NCBI RefSeq assembly: GCF_048541835.1
Contig: NZ_JBLEOY010000001.1
Location: 248,001 to 312,000, forward strand
Reading direction: 5' to 3'
From: QIJE01 sp048541835
GTDB lineage: Bacteria; SZUA-79; Acidulodesulfobacterales; Acidulodesulfobacteraceae
Length of the DNA: 64,000 nucleotides
The notes beneath the pieces are model-generated. The model ran no database searches, was not told the DNA's origin, and saw nothing but the letters and a program-made list of their open reading frames with translations. Below, piece after piece: positions 16,744-26,019 of this stretch (its first letter is position 1; each line of letters starts with the position of its first letter). A program made the translations under genes and the position numbers.

Positions 16744-18201
16744 TTACATTATGTGCTTTTTGATTCTTGAAAGCTCTGTATAAGTAGATAAAATAAAAAC
16801 TTTTTTATTGGAAGAGCCTTGCGACCTCCCTATTTTAATGATTTTTTTTAATGATTTCTTCAAATTATGCTCTATTGAAATAAGGCTCTTGTCTACGCCT
16901 GCCGTTTTTAACCTTATTGCCATATCAAACGGGCGAAGCCCTGTAATAACAATCTTTCCTATGTCTTTGATATATTTTTCAAACTCTACATCCCAAATCC
17001 ATGAAACATCTCTTCCATCAGCATCCCTATCGGAAAATGCAAATAAAATATCTATAAAAGGCAAATCTTTATTGTACACGTCTGTTATTTTCTCCAAAAC
17101 CCTGCTTAGTCCGGTAGGATTTTTAACGAGGTCAACGTTTATCTCTAAATCTCCTATATATTTCTTAAACGACCTGCCAAATTTTGTCTGAAAATTTTCA
17201 AATGAAGGTATTATGATATCATTTTTAATTTTATAATTCTTTAAAACCGAATAAGCAGCCAAATAATTTGCCATGTTGTAATCGCCGGACAATGTAGGTT
17301 TAAAATCAGAATCAGGTGCCCCATCCGTTTTTCTGTCATATTCAGCACCAATTTTATTCGATTTTATTATTATTTTTTCCCCCTTATATCCCGAAATATA
17401 TATATCCGGTTCTATACTTGTAAAACCGCAGTTTTCACATTTAAACTTCAGTAAAAATACATTTTGATTAAAATCATTTCCGCTAAAAAGAATCTTTTTA
17501 CAATAGGGACAAGTTAAAGCATCCGATGAGACAGCTCTCTCCGGACATTGTTTCTCTTTAAAAAATTCCCTTTTAAAGCCGTAATATATTTTGGGATTAT
17601 TGATGCCGTAACCGGTCGACATCGCAAGCGGCTCAAAGGAAGGTAAAATAAGTATCGTATTGCCGGATAGGTTTTTTATGGCCCTTTTTATCTCAAAAAC
17701 CGTTGTATTGATTTCCCCGTATCTATCCAATTGGTCTCTATAAAAATTTGTAATGACTACGACGTTAGGTATTAGTTTTGACGATAGATAAGGGAAAACC
17801 TTTTCATCTGCCTCAATAACGATAAAATCGGCATTAAATTGAAAATCCAATCCTAATAACCTATTTATCGTCGATAATCCGTATGAGCCAATAATAGCTC
17901 CGAACACACCGTTAGACATGTTGGCTCCATTTGAATTGGCGCATACATTTTTACCCGCTGCCATTAAGGTATCCGTAATAAGATTTGCCGTGGTTGTTTT
18001 TCCATTGGTTCCGGTCACAAAAATAACGGGAATGTCGTAAGAATGGATATATGAAGCAAAGTTGTCAAAGATATCTTTATCTATCTTTTTTAGAATATGA
18101 ACGGGCAGAACATCCCCTTCCCTATTAAAAACATTGTTCAATATGTATTTTAAAAAAAAATATAATATAATTTCCGCTTTAATTTTTAATCTTAAAATCA
18201 T
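16744..18201 (-). CDS. murT: MurT-like Mur ligase, lipid II isoglutaminyl synthase catalytic subunit
   Basis: 485 residues. The Mur ligase P-loop is at 64-70 (GTNGKTT), followed by the central domain with VIEADEKVFPYLSSKLIPN and TNFYRDQLDRYGE. A zinc ribbon (CPYCKK and CENCGF) interrupts the central domain, a MurT hallmark absent from MurC-F. The C-terminal DUF1727-type domain contains FSDRDADGRDVSWIWDVEFE, the conserved MurT segment that carries a catalytic Asp. With GatD it amidates the D-Glu of lipid II to D-isoglutamine, using glutamine-derived ammonia. The gatD gene lies at 22.2-23.0 kb and murI between them. The pair is best known from Gram-positive bacteria. Confidence 0.9.
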   Translation of the reverse strand: MILRLKIKAEIILYFFLKYILNNVFNREGDVLPVHILKKIDKDIFDNFASYIHSYDIPVIFVTGTNGKTTTANLITDTLMAAGKNVCANSNGANMSNGVFGAIIGSYGLSTINRLLGLDFQFNADFIVIEADEKVFPYLSSKLIPNVVVITNFYRDQLDRYGEINTTVFEIKRAIKNLSGNTILILPSFEPLAMSTGYGINNPKIYYGFKREFFKEKQCPERAVSSDALTCPYCKKILFSGNDFNQNVFLLKFKCENCGFTSIEPDIYISGYKGEKIIIKSNKIGAEYDRKTDGAPDSDFKPTLSGDYNMANYLAAYSVLKNYKIKNDIIIPSFENFQTKFGRSFKKYIGDLEINVDLVKNPTGLSRVLEKITDVYNKDLPFIDILFAFSDRDADGRDVSWIWDVEFEKYIKDIGKIVITGLRPFDMAIRLKTAGVDKSLISIEHNLKKSLKKIIKIGRSQGSSNKKVFILSTYTELSRIKKHIM

Positions 18202-18335
18202 AATAAATTAAATGAGTTATGATGTTTTCCTTTAAATATCAATAGGTTAATATTGATTAAAAATTAATCATTTTGATTAACTACCTAATTTTTTTATAAA
18301 AAATTTTTACATTAACAAGACTTTTACAAGAGAAA

Positions 18336-18352
18336 TTCACAACGATTGTGAA
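18336..18352. promoter_or_regulatory. Inverted repeat TTCACAA-CGA-TTGTGAA between metH and murT
   Basis: A perfect seven-base inverted repeat with a three-base spacer lies in the 198-base gap after metH and 135 bases before the murT start. No T-run follows in the minus direction, so it does not look like a terminator. It could be an operator for murT. The protein that would bind it is unknown. Confidence 0.35.
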
Positions 18353-18399
18353 ATTGTCATAGAAACGTAACAAAAACGCAATGCAATTGTAACATTTCT

Positions 18400-20844
18400 C
18401 TATGAAACGGCAATAAATTGTCTTATCTTTTCAACAGCTTCCATTGCATTTTTGGCATAAATATCGGCATTTATAGATCTCGCATAATCTTCCGTTACAA
18501 CAGCTCCGCCGACCATTGAAAATACTCTTAGGTCATGTTTCTTTAATTCAATTATAACGCGTTCCATCTCTATAACCGTGGTAGTCATTAAAGCTGAAAG
18601 TCCTACAAAATCCACTTTATTTTTTACGGCCTCATCAATTATTCTTTCGGTTTTCACATTCCTGCCTAGGTCTATAACTTGATAGCCGTTATTCTCCAAA
18701 AGCATAGTCACTATATTTTTCCCTATATCATGCACATCTCCTTCTACCGTAGCCATTAGTATCTTTGGTCCCGCAAGAGCATCGGTTTTAGGCAGTTCGC
18801 GTTTAATTCTATTAAATGCCTTTTTCATAGCCTCGGCGCTTTCCATAACCTGTGGAAGAAAATATATATTTTTATCAAAAAGCTTACCGACTTCTTCCAA
18901 CGCGGGGATTAAATATTTACTTCCTATATTTAACGGCAATTCCCCGTCTGCTAAAAGTTTTTCCGCATATTGTTCTACATACTCATTTTCACCGTGAACT
19001 ACAGCATCGTATAAGAGTTCACCAACAGATTTATCGGAGGCGGAATCAAGCCCTTTTTCTTTATTTTTATTTTCGGCATAGTCCTTGGCTTCATTAGAAT
19101 ATCTGTTTATGTAATTCTTGCAAAGATAATCCTTCCCCAAAAGTGCACTCATTGCATAAAGATTTGCCATCAAATAATCGTCCTCGGGATTTATTATAGA
19201 TACGCTTAGCCCCTCTTTCAGACACAAAGATAGGAAAGATGAATTAATATACGACCTTTTTGGAAGACCAAATGATACGTTGCTAACTCCCAAAACGGTT
19301 GGAAGATTTAAAGATGTTTTATTTTTAGCAAGTGCCTCGATGGTTATTAAGGATTTTTCCTGTCCTGCACTTATAGGTAGCGTAAGAAAATCAATCATTA
19401 TGTCATAAGGTTTTACGCCAAAATCCACAAGCTTTTGATATACCCTGTAAGCTGTTTTAAGCCTTTTTTCCGCGGTCTCCGGAATACCTTCGTCATCTAA
19501 AGCCAAAATTAATACACCCGCTCCATATTTTTTAATAAGAGGCATAACCTTCATAAGTTTTTTCTCTTCACCGCTTATAGAGTTTACGAGCGGCTTGCCT
19601 GAATACAACATAAGGGCCTCTTCCAGAACGGATGGATCGGAAGAATCAATAGAAACGGGTATATGAGCAACGCTTGTTATTGCAACTATTCCCTTTTTCA
19701 TAGAATTTATTTCATCGGTACCCGGGACCCCTACGTTTATATCTAATACGTTAGCACCAGCCTCAACCTGTCTTAATGCAGTTTTTCTTATATAATTAGT
19801 TTTTCCGTTCTTAAGTTCCTCTATAAATGCTTTTTTGCCAGTAGGATTGATTCTTTCGCCTATAATAACGGGAGGATGATTATAACCGCATGGCACGAAA
19901 TCCGTTCTTGACGTTAAAAATAGCCCGTTCTCCCTCTTTATGCCCTTCTCCGGCAAACCGTTTTTATTTATCTTATCTATTTCGCTTCTAAGCGCTTTTA
20001 TGAAAGATTTGTCACTCCCGCAACATGCGGAAATTACCCTTACCCCTATTAACGCAAGCTCGGAAACCGACGAAACGAAATCTTCCGGCTTTCCGGGAAA
20101 GACGGTGTTCCCTCCTACTAATTTCGGTATCCCCGCATTCGGCTTAGAAATCAGCGGTACCTCCGTCACCGAAGCCATTTTCTTCAAAACTTCATAAATT
20201 CCTGCAGGACCTACGGAACAGTTCGCCCCTATTACGTCCGCCCCGAGGCTATCTGCCGTTATAGCAAAAACTTCCGGCGTAGTTCCGAGGATAGTTCTGA
20301 AAGTATCATCAAACGTCATCATCGCGATAATCGGCTTATCGCATAATTCTTTAACCGCAATAACAGCACTCCTTATCTCCTGCAAGTCTATCATAGTCTC
20401 GAGTTGAAAAATATCGGCACCGGCGTCTATCCCTGCTCTTATTTGTTCTTTGTATATCTCTATACTTTCCTTGAAGGTCATGTCTCCTACCGGATAAATA
20501 AATTTTCCAGTAGGTCCTATAGACATAGCAACAAGTACGGCACCTCCGGAAATTTCCTTAACAGACTTAACAGCATTAAAATTTACCTCATATAATTTGT
20601 CGGCAAGACCATATTCGGCTAATTTTATTTTATTGGCTCCAAACGTATTAGCGACTATTATTTCACTACCCGCATTAACATAATCCCTATGTATATCCTT
20701 TATATATCTTATTTTTTCGGAAATATTAAAACTTTCCGGAAGCAGACCTTTAGGAATGAGATTCTTGAGCTGAAGCATCGTCCCCATAGCACCGTCGGAA
20801 AGTATCAGTCTATTTTTCAATTCGGTTCTAAAATCGTTTATCAT
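18400..20844 (-). CDS. metH: Cobalamin-dependent methionine synthase lacking the AdoMet reactivation domain
   Basis: 814 residues (E. coli MetH is ~1227). Domains in order: homocysteine methyltransferase (GAMGTMLQ at the start; zinc cysteines in GANCSVG and ISACCGSD), pterin-binding (PVIIGERINPTGKK, DINVGVPG), cap (about 590-680) and B12-binding with the cobalt-ligand motif DVHDIGKNIV. The sequence ends after the B12 domain, so the C-terminal AdoMet-dependent activation domain is absent. It transfers a methyl group from methyltetrahydrofolate to homocysteine. Because the oxidised cob(II)alamin form must still be rescued, a separate activator is needed; the ASKHA ATPase at 7.8-9.0 kb is a candidate. 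Its ATG overlaps the murI stop by one base (TAATG). Confidence 0.92.
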   Translation of the reverse strand: MINDFRTELKNRLILSDGAMGTMLQLKNLIPKGLLPESFNISEKIRYIKDIHRDYVNAGSEIIVANTFGANKIKLAEYGLADKLYEVNFNAVKSVKEISGGAVLVAMSIGPTGKFIYPVGDMTFKESIEIYKEQIRAGIDAGADIFQLETMIDLQEIRSAVIAVKELCDKPIIAMMTFDDTFRTILGTTPEVFAITADSLGADVIGANCSVGPAGIYEVLKKMASVTEVPLISKPNAGIPKLVGGNTVFPGKPEDFVSSVSELALIGVRVISACCGSDKSFIKALRSEIDKINKNGLPEKGIKRENGLFLTSRTDFVPCGYNHPPVIIGERINPTGKKAFIEELKNGKTNYIRKTALRQVEAGANVLDINVGVPGTDEINSMKKGIVAITSVAHIPVSIDSSDPSVLEEALMLYSGKPLVNSISGEEKKLMKVMPLIKKYGAGVLILALDDEGIPETAEKRLKTAYRVYQKLVDFGVKPYDIMIDFLTLPISAGQEKSLITIEALAKNKTSLNLPTVLGVSNVSFGLPKRSYINSSFLSLCLKEGLSVSIINPEDDYLMANLYAMSALLGKDYLCKNYINRYSNEAKDYAENKNKEKGLDSASDKSVGELLYDAVVHGENEYVEQYAEKLLADGELPLNIGSKYLIPALEEVGKLFDKNIYFLPQVMESAEAMKKAFNRIKRELPKTDALAGPKILMATVEGDVHDIGKNIVTMLLENNGYQVIDLGRNVKTERIIDEAVKNKVDFVGLSALMTTTVIEMERVIIELKKHDLRVFSMVGGAVVTEDYARSINADIYAKNAMEAVEKIRQFIAVS

Positions 20845-21710
20845 TATATTTGCACCTCCTGCAAGCTGACATCTTCTACAACGTGTATGTCCTCTATCCG
20901 TATATCTATGCCCAAAAACTTTTCGCCCAGATCCTTAAGTCGTCTCGTCCCATCGCTGACAAAGAATGATTCGCTTCCCATCTCTTTCCTATCTTTTAAC
21001 ATCCCATTTTCTCCCAAATAGCATTTAACTACCTTTGCAGTTTCTATACCGGAATCAATTATCTCTACGTTCATTCCCATTGCCTCTGATATAAAATTTT
21101 TAAGGATAGGATAATGCGTGCAGCCCAAAACTATACATGAAGGCTTTTTACTAACTATCGGATTTAAATAATAGCTTATTATGTTTCTTATTATTTCTTC
21201 ATTGGAAAAATCTTCTTCGACTAAAGGGACAAAAAGGGGGCAGGCTTGTTCTATAATTTTAAATGTATGATTGATATATCCCTTATCTCCGTTTAAATGC
21301 TCTATTTCTCGATTTATAGCATTTGAATACGCCTTACTTTTAATCGTAGCCGATGTTCCTATTACAGCGATATTCTTTCCCGAAAATACCCGAACGGCTT
21401 TCTTGGCTCCCGGCCCTATAACGCCGAACACCGGAACAATCGCCCTCTCCCGTAAACTGTCTAATGCCAAACTTGACGAGGTATTACAAGCAACTATTAC
21501 TATCTTGACTCTCTTGTTAATCAAAAATTCAAAAATTTCATTAGAATACCTCATAATGGTATTTTTTGATTTATTTCCATACGGAACCCTTGCAGTATCA
21601 CCGAAATAAATCAAGTCTTCATATGGCAAAATTTTCCTTATTTCTTTAAAAACAGTTAAGCCTCCAAGACCTGAATCGAATATTCCTATAGGGAAATTAT
21701 TAAATTTCAT
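20844..21710 (-). CDS. murI: Glutamate racemase
   Basis: 288 residues. Hallmarks: PIGIFDSGLGGLTVFKEI (catalytic Asp and Ser), YFGDTARVPYGNKS, the first catalytic Cys in IVACNTSSS, GVIGPGAKKA and the second catalytic Cys in VLGCTHYP. The enzyme supplies D-glutamate for peptidoglycan. It is the first gene of a two-gene unit with metH, coupled by a one-base overlap, and its neighbourhood contains both genes (murT, gatD) that amidate D-Glu once it is in lipid II. Confidence 0.96.
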   Translation of the reverse strand: MKFNNFPIGIFDSGLGGLTVFKEIRKILPYEDLIYFGDTARVPYGNKSKNTIMRYSNEIFEFLINKRVKIVIVACNTSSSLALDSLRERAIVPVFGVIGPGAKKAVRVFSGKNIAVIGTSATIKSKAYSNAINREIEHLNGDKGYINHTFKIIEQACPLFVPLVEEDFSNEEIIRNIISYYLNPIVSKKPSCIVLGCTHYPILKNFISEAMGMNVEIIDSGIETAKVVKCYLGENGMLKDRKEMGSESFFVSDGTRRLKDLGEKFLGIDIRIEDIHVVEDVSLQEVQI

Positions 21711-21819
21711 TATTTTTATAGAACTACCTGAATAATTATGATAAAATAATCACAGTAGATTTGTTAAATCTATTAGGTTATTATAAAGTAAAAATCATAA
21801 AAATAAAAATAAAAACGAG

Positions 21820-22242
21820 ATGACGACAGAAAATAAATATATTAATAAAAGATTTGACGTTCTATCTGAAAAAAATATAGATATAGACGCTTTAGAAATT
21901 ATTGATTTTCAATATCCGGAAAGTGGCACACTCGTAACGATAAAAACCAAGGAATTTACTTCTGTTTGCCCGTGGACAGGACTTCCCGACATGGCGGAAC
22001 TTCTAATCACGTATCTACCCGCAAAAAAATTATTAGAAATGAAGTCTCTAAAATATTACCTGCTATCCTTCAGAAACGTAGGAATACTTCAAGAACATGC
22101 CGTAAACAGAATTATTGAAGACCTACGTAAAATACTTAAACCTAAATTTATGGAAATAGAGGCAAGATTTGAATCACGCGGCGGATTGGATACTATAGTC
22201 AAAACCAAGTATGAAGTTGGAAAATCTAAAAATATTTTATAA
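21820..22242 (+). CDS. queF: NADPH-dependent 7-cyano-7-deazaguanine reductase, type I QueF
   Basis: 140 residues, the length of the unimodular type I enzyme. The catalytic Cys is in SVCPWTGLPD and the family motif for NADPH binding follows as MKSLKYYLLSFRNVG. The conserved FESRGGLDT lies near the C-terminus. It reduces the nitrile of preQ0 to the amine of preQ1, the last free-base step before queuosine insertion in tRNA. It is a single gene divergent from murI, and its end overlaps the convergent gatD by six bases. The 109-base leader (21711-21819) shows a small repeat, TAGATTT-GTT-AAATCTA, but no clear preQ1 riboswitch. Confidence 0.95.
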   Translation: MTTENKYINKRFDVLSEKNIDIDALEIIDFQYPESGTLVTIKTKEFTSVCPWTGLPDMAELLITYLPAKKLLEMKSLKYYLLSFRNVGILQEHAVNRIIEDLRKILKPKFMEIEARFESRGGLDTIVKTKYEVGKSKNIL

Positions 22243-22998
22243 AAATCTTTTTAGATCGGCTATGTCTTTTCTTGCTCTCATTTCAAAATCATTATCAATT
22301 TCTATTCCATTTGCTCTTATAATTTCGTCAAGCGAAACATTATATTTTTTTTTTAGCGCGATATTAATGAGATAATCGCAAAAGATATAATTCTTCGGCA
22401 AAAAACTTCCATGCATATATGTACCGAAAAAATTGCCTGTCACTGCCCCTTCCGTTTTATTCTTTCCGTTATTTCCATACCCCTTGAGCACCGTCCCTAA
22501 CGCTTTCTGTCCCCTTTCCAGGTAAGTTCTTCCCCCATGATTTTCGAATCCGACAAGAACCGTATTCTCCGCTTTAACGGCAATATTTCCAATTAATCTA
22601 AGCGTTTTAGATTCAGTATAACCCCTAAATACCGAAATTCCCTTAATCATTTTATTATCTAAGGATTTATAATAATCACACAATAATTGATAACCGCCGC
22701 ATATTGCCAGCATTATTTTATCATTTTCCAAGGCTTTCATTAATACGCTTTTTTTATATTTTATAAAATCTTCATAAATTAAAGCCTGCTCCGCATCCTG
22801 CCCTCCGCCTATGAAGAATATATCCGCCATATCCATGTCTATTCTTTTTTCCGCTTCAAAAGAAACATCAAAAACTCTTAGATTTATCCCATAAACAGAG
22901 CACCTATATCTGAAATAGAAGGGGTTTCCCCTGTCTCCGTATATATTCATAATTTCCGGATATAAATCTATCGCGATTAATTCAAAGATTTTTTTCAC
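22237..22998 (-). CDS. gatD: GatD-like glutamine amidotransferase, lipid II isoglutaminyl synthase subunit
   Basis: 253 residues of the class I (triad) CobB/CobQ-like amidotransferase type. The start LIAIDLYPEIMNIYGDRGN is the GatD signature. FFIGGGQDAEQ precedes the nucleophile C100 in LAICGGYQLL, and the triad His lies in YMHGSFLPKN. GatD passes ammonia to MurT to amidate D-Glu in lipid II. Although murT is 4 kb away, both lie on the minus strand around murI and metH. CobQ-type cobyric acid synthase is excluded because the N-terminal ATP-binding domain is missing. Confidence 0.88.
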   Translation of the reverse strand: MKKIFELIAIDLYPEIMNIYGDRGNPFYFRYRCSVYGINLRVFDVSFEAEKRIDMDMADIFFIGGGQDAEQALIYEDFIKYKKSVLMKALENDKIMLAICGGYQLLCDYYKSLDNKMIKGISVFRGYTESKTLRLIGNIAVKAENTVLVGFENHGGRTYLERGQKALGTVLKGYGNNGKNKTEGAVTGNFFGTYMHGSFLPKNYIFCDYLINIALKKKYNVSLDEIIRANGIEIDNDFEMRARKDIADLKRFL

Positions 22999-23091
22999 TA
23001 TTTTGCCTTACTATAACGTTAAGTTGAATAATTTTAGCCGATTTACAACATTTAACATTAATGCGTAAATATGTTATCATAATTTTTATCT

Positions 23092-24321
23092 ATGTCTTTA
23101 ATATCTGATTTAATCTCGAATAAGATTGAAGCGAACAAAAAAATCGGTCTTTATAGGGAAATCCCTAAAATAAACCCTGCGAGGCATGACTTTAAACCGC
23201 ACTCGAATAAAAATATCATATTTAAATCTAAACACTACAAATATAATTTAAATTATAACACCGAATTTATTAATCTTGCAACAAACGATTATCTCGGGCT
23301 TTCTTCCGACGAAAGGATAAAAAATGCTATAAAAAAAGCCGTTAATACTTATGGAACATCAACATCGTCATCTTTTTTAATATATGGACATTCCGATATA
23401 CACGCGAAACTTGAAAAAAAACTTTGCGAATTTAAAGGAAATTATGAAAATTGTATTTTATATCCATCCGGTTATCAGGCTAATATCGGAGTTATAAAGG
23501 CACTGTCGGATATATCGCCTTTAAAAACATTCATAGTATTCGACGAACTTTCGCATGCCTCTATTATAGATGGAATCTTAACATCCGGCGCTAAATTTAA
23601 GAGCTTTAAACATAATGATTTAAATTATCTGTCAAATATCCTATACAAGCATAGGGATTATGAGATAAAGATAGTAATAACCGAAGGTGTTTTCAGTATG
23701 GACGGGGATATATCTGATTTACGAGGTATTTTAAATATAGCTGAAGAATATGATGCAGTCAGCATAGTCGACGATGCACATGCAACCGGAACTATAGGGA
23801 ATAAGGGCGGCGGCAGCGTCGATTTTCATGCGGTAAAACCCGACATCCTCATAGGTACACTTGGCAAGGCGTTGGCCTCTAGCGGCGCTTTTGTCCTTTC
23901 AAAGCGGTTAATAATAGAATATCTTATTAATTTTAGCAGGGCGTTCATATTCTCTACCGGCATGCCTCCTACATCGGCAGCAGCAAGTGTAGAAGCGATA
24001 GATATCATAAAAAAAAATCCAGAAATAATTAAAACCCTGCAAGATAATTCCAGATTTGCGCGTAATTATCTAAGGCAGTGCGGATTAAACATACTGAATT
24101 CTTCGACTCATATAATACCTGTGCTAATAGGAGACGAAAACAAGGCTATCTTAATCGAAAAAGAGCTATTGGAAGCGGGGATATATCTTAAGGCGATAAG
24201 ATACCCTGCAGTTCCAAAAAAGAAAGCAAGATTGAGGCTTGGAATAAACACAAGTATAAATATTACCGATCTTGAAAATGCCTTAAAAATTTTAGTAAAT
24301 ACATATGATAAACAAACATAG
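23092..24321 (+). CDS. bioF: 8-amino-7-oxononanoate synthase
   Basis: 409 residues. Alpha-oxoamine synthase hallmarks are NDYLGLSSDERI, SFLIYGHSDIHAKLE, the ELSHASIIDG segment (substrate-binding His), ITEGVFSMDGDISDL, VDDAHATGTIG and the PLP lysine in GTLGKALASSGAF. It condenses pimeloyl-ACP (or -CoA) with alanine in biotin synthesis. Close relatives (2-amino-3-ketobutyrate CoA ligase) share these motifs. The direct 17-base overlap with bioC downstream, and bioB 4.6 kb away, make the biotin role strongly preferred. No clear BirA box is seen in the 93-base leader. Confidence 0.93.
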   Translation: MSLISDLISNKIEANKKIGLYREIPKINPARHDFKPHSNKNIIFKSKHYKYNLNYNTEFINLATNDYLGLSSDERIKNAIKKAVNTYGTSTSSSFLIYGHSDIHAKLEKKLCEFKGNYENCILYPSGYQANIGVIKALSDISPLKTFIVFDELSHASIIDGILTSGAKFKSFKHNDLNYLSNILYKHRDYEIKIVITEGVFSMDGDISDLRGILNIAEEYDAVSIVDDAHATGTIGNKGGGSVDFHAVKPDILIGTLGKALASSGAFVLSKRLIIEYLINFSRAFIFSTGMPPTSAAASVEAIDIIKKNPEIIKTLQDNSRFARNYLRQCGLNILNSSTHIIPVLIGDENKAILIEKELLEAGIYLKAIRYPAVPKKKARLRLGINTSINITDLENALKILVNTYDKQT

Positions 24322-25144
24322 AGTTAAAACAAATTTTTCTAATGCTAAAGATTATGATAATTTTACATCGTATCACAATCTTACTCTTAAAATGATATCT
24401 CAAACGATAAGAAGTTTTTTTGATACCCAAAAATATATGAAGAACATATTGGATATAGGCTGCGGAACGGCACAGGGATATTTCGCTCTTGAACGTGTCA
24501 TGTCGAACGACTGTTTTAATTATTTTGGGCTGGATTTCGCTACGGGGTTATTGAATGAGGCAAAAAGAAAGTTTAATAGTAAGAATGATACAAACAACGC
24601 ATACTTGATCTGCGGCGATGCAGAGTCTTTGCCTTTAAAATGCAAAAAGTTCGATGTAATATTTTCCAATATGGCGTTGCACTGGCTGAACCAGCACAAT
24701 ATAGAAGACTTCTTAAATCAATGCAAGGCATCCCTAAGAGACGACGGCATTATTATTTTATCTTTTTTAATATCTGGAACATTGAGAGAATTAGCAGAAT
24801 GCCTTAAAAATACGGCAAACAATTCCATAAAACTTCATGTGTTTCCGGAATTGAAATTTATTAACGAAAAAATTAATGGGACGGAATTAAAAATAGAATA
24901 TTCTAAAACATTCGAATATGTCGAAACTGCAGAATCCCCGATACGACTATTAAAAAGAATGAGCATGCTCGGCGCAAAAAACACTGTTAATAAAAAAACA
25001 CCCGACACGCGATCATTAAGACGGATGCTTCTACATTACGATAAGCATTATCGTTATAATAACGGGAAGGCATACTGTACATATAAAATTGCATACATAG
25101 TACTTAAAAAAAATACGAAAACCCTGAATAAAGAACAAGACTAA
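24305..25144 (+). CDS. bioC: Malonyl-ACP O-methyltransferase
   Basis: 279 residues, SAM-dependent class I methyltransferase. Motif I is ILDIGCGTAQGYFAL (near residue 55), then FGLDFATGLLNEAKR, CGDAESLPLKCKKFDVIFSN and MALHWLNQ, which is typical of BioC. It methylates the free carboxyl of malonyl-ACP so that fatty-acid enzymes can build pimeloyl-ACP. Overlap with bioF supports the assignment. No BioH, BioA or BioD gene is visible in the window. Confidence 0.9.
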   Translation: MINKHRVKTNFSNAKDYDNFTSYHNLTLKMISQTIRSFFDTQKYMKNILDIGCGTAQGYFALERVMSNDCFNYFGLDFATGLLNEAKRKFNSKNDTNNAYLICGDAESLPLKCKKFDVIFSNMALHWLNQHNIEDFLNQCKASLRDDGIIILSFLISGTLRELAECLKNTANNSIKLHVFPELKFINEKINGTELKIEYSKTFEYVETAESPIRLLKRMSMLGAKNTVNKKTPDTRSLRRMLLHYDKHYRYNNGKAYCTYKIAYIVLKKNTKTLNKEQD

Positions 25145-25212
25145 CCACTATCCAGGGTTAAATTTAAAACCGTAAATTTCAATTTGACTACACTACATCT
25201 TGTCTCTTCTAT

Positions 25213-25776
25213 TTATTTAACCAAAACAAAATGATCTCTTCTGTTTCTTGCATAACACACCCTGCCATGCGTTCCGCATAATGGTTTTTCTTTTCCGTAG
25301 CTAATTGTTTTGAGTCTGACATTCGCAACGCCTAAATCCTCAAGATATGCCTTTGCTGCATTCGCTCTTCTCCACCCGAGCGCAAGATTGTAAGCCTCAG
25401 AACCCCTTCTGTCGCAATTTCCTTGAATCTGAATAATTACATTGGGGTTATACCGAAGATAAACTGCATCTTTTTTAAGAACAATCTTATCTAACGGCGT
25501 AAGAATAGACTTGTTGAAAGCAAAATGGATATTGTTAAGGTTATCCTGGATGTCATAATTCGCAAGCCACGGATATTCCTTTACATAGGAAGGTACCTGC
25601 TTTGAAACCTTAGGCATGGGTTTCACGGCTTGCTTCATGACTACTACCGGTTTTTTTACGGGCGGCAAGGCACTCGAAGTTTTTTTGACAATAGTGGGGG
25701 CACAACCGGAAAGAACTGCAGAAATGCCAAAAACCACACCGAGAATAGACAGCCCGATCTTCGCTTTTTTGTTCAT
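25213..25776 (-). CDS. pal: Peptidoglycan-associated lipoprotein, OmpA-family (Pal-like)
   Basis: 187 residues. A lipoprotein signal peptide ends at the lipobox LSGC (Cys at ~25). A Pro/Lys/Val-rich linker follows, then an OmpA C-terminal domain (~75-187) with IHFAFNKSILTP, IQIQGNCDRRGSEAYNLALGWRRA and a closing NRRDHFVLVK. The NCDRRGSxxYNxxLGxxRA pattern is the Pal version, which binds the diaminopimelate of peptidoglycan and works with TolB. tolB and tolQRA are not adjacent. It is divergent from the RiPP cluster and has a good ribosome binding site (GGAGAGA). Confidence 0.92.
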   Translation of the reverse strand: MNKKAKIGLSILGVVFGISAVLSGCAPTIVKKTSSALPPVKKPVVVMKQAVKPMPKVSKQVPSYVKEYPWLANYDIQDNLNNIHFAFNKSILTPLDKIVLKKDAVYLRYNPNVIIQIQGNCDRRGSEAYNLALGWRRANAAKAYLEDLGVANVRLKTISYGKEKPLCGTHGRVCYARNRRDHFVLVK

Positions 25777-25790
25777 CGTAAACTCTCTCC

Positions 25791-25812
25791 TTAATTAAAT
25801 TAATTTAATTAA
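25791..25812. promoter_or_regulatory. 22-base AT-only perfect palindrome upstream of pal
   Basis: Half-site TTAATTAAATT repeated as its own reverse complement, located 15 bases before the pal ATG on its 5' side. It may be an operator or just a chance AT-rich palindrome. Its position between the pal ribosome binding site and the expected promoter is the only functional hint. Confidence 0.25.
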
Positions 25813-25912
25813 ACTTTTAAAATAGTATCATAAGGTCTACTTCATTGTTAGTTAATATATATATCATTATTAAAAAAAAAATCAATATATTTTTTCATGA
25901 GGTCAGTCAAAT

Positions 25913-25941
25913 TTGAAAATTAGATAATCATATGATATAGT
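25913..25941 (+). promoter_or_regulatory. Putative sigma-70-type promoter for the RiPP operon
   Basis: TTGAAA (25913-25918) and TATAGT (25936-25941) are separated by 17 bases, about 80 bases upstream of the radical SAM start. The match to -35 and -10 consensus is good for this AT-rich background, but by-eye promoter calls in AT-rich DNA are weak evidence. Confidence 0.4.
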
Positions 25942-26019
25942 TTAAAAAAGGATAGTTTTATGCAAATAAGATTTTGACCTATAAAAACACATAAAGATAG
26001 AATAGACCCGATCAAGATT

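Noticed and set aside
21711..21819. Possible preQ1 riboswitch in the queF leader
   Set aside because: Only a small TAGATTT/AAATCTA repeat is present; I could not find the C-rich loop and A-rich tail of a preQ1 aptamer.
25120..25159. AACCCTG/CAGGGTT repeat at the bioC end as a terminator
   Set aside because: Seven-base stem, a 26-base loop and no T-run; also overlaps the coding end of bioC.
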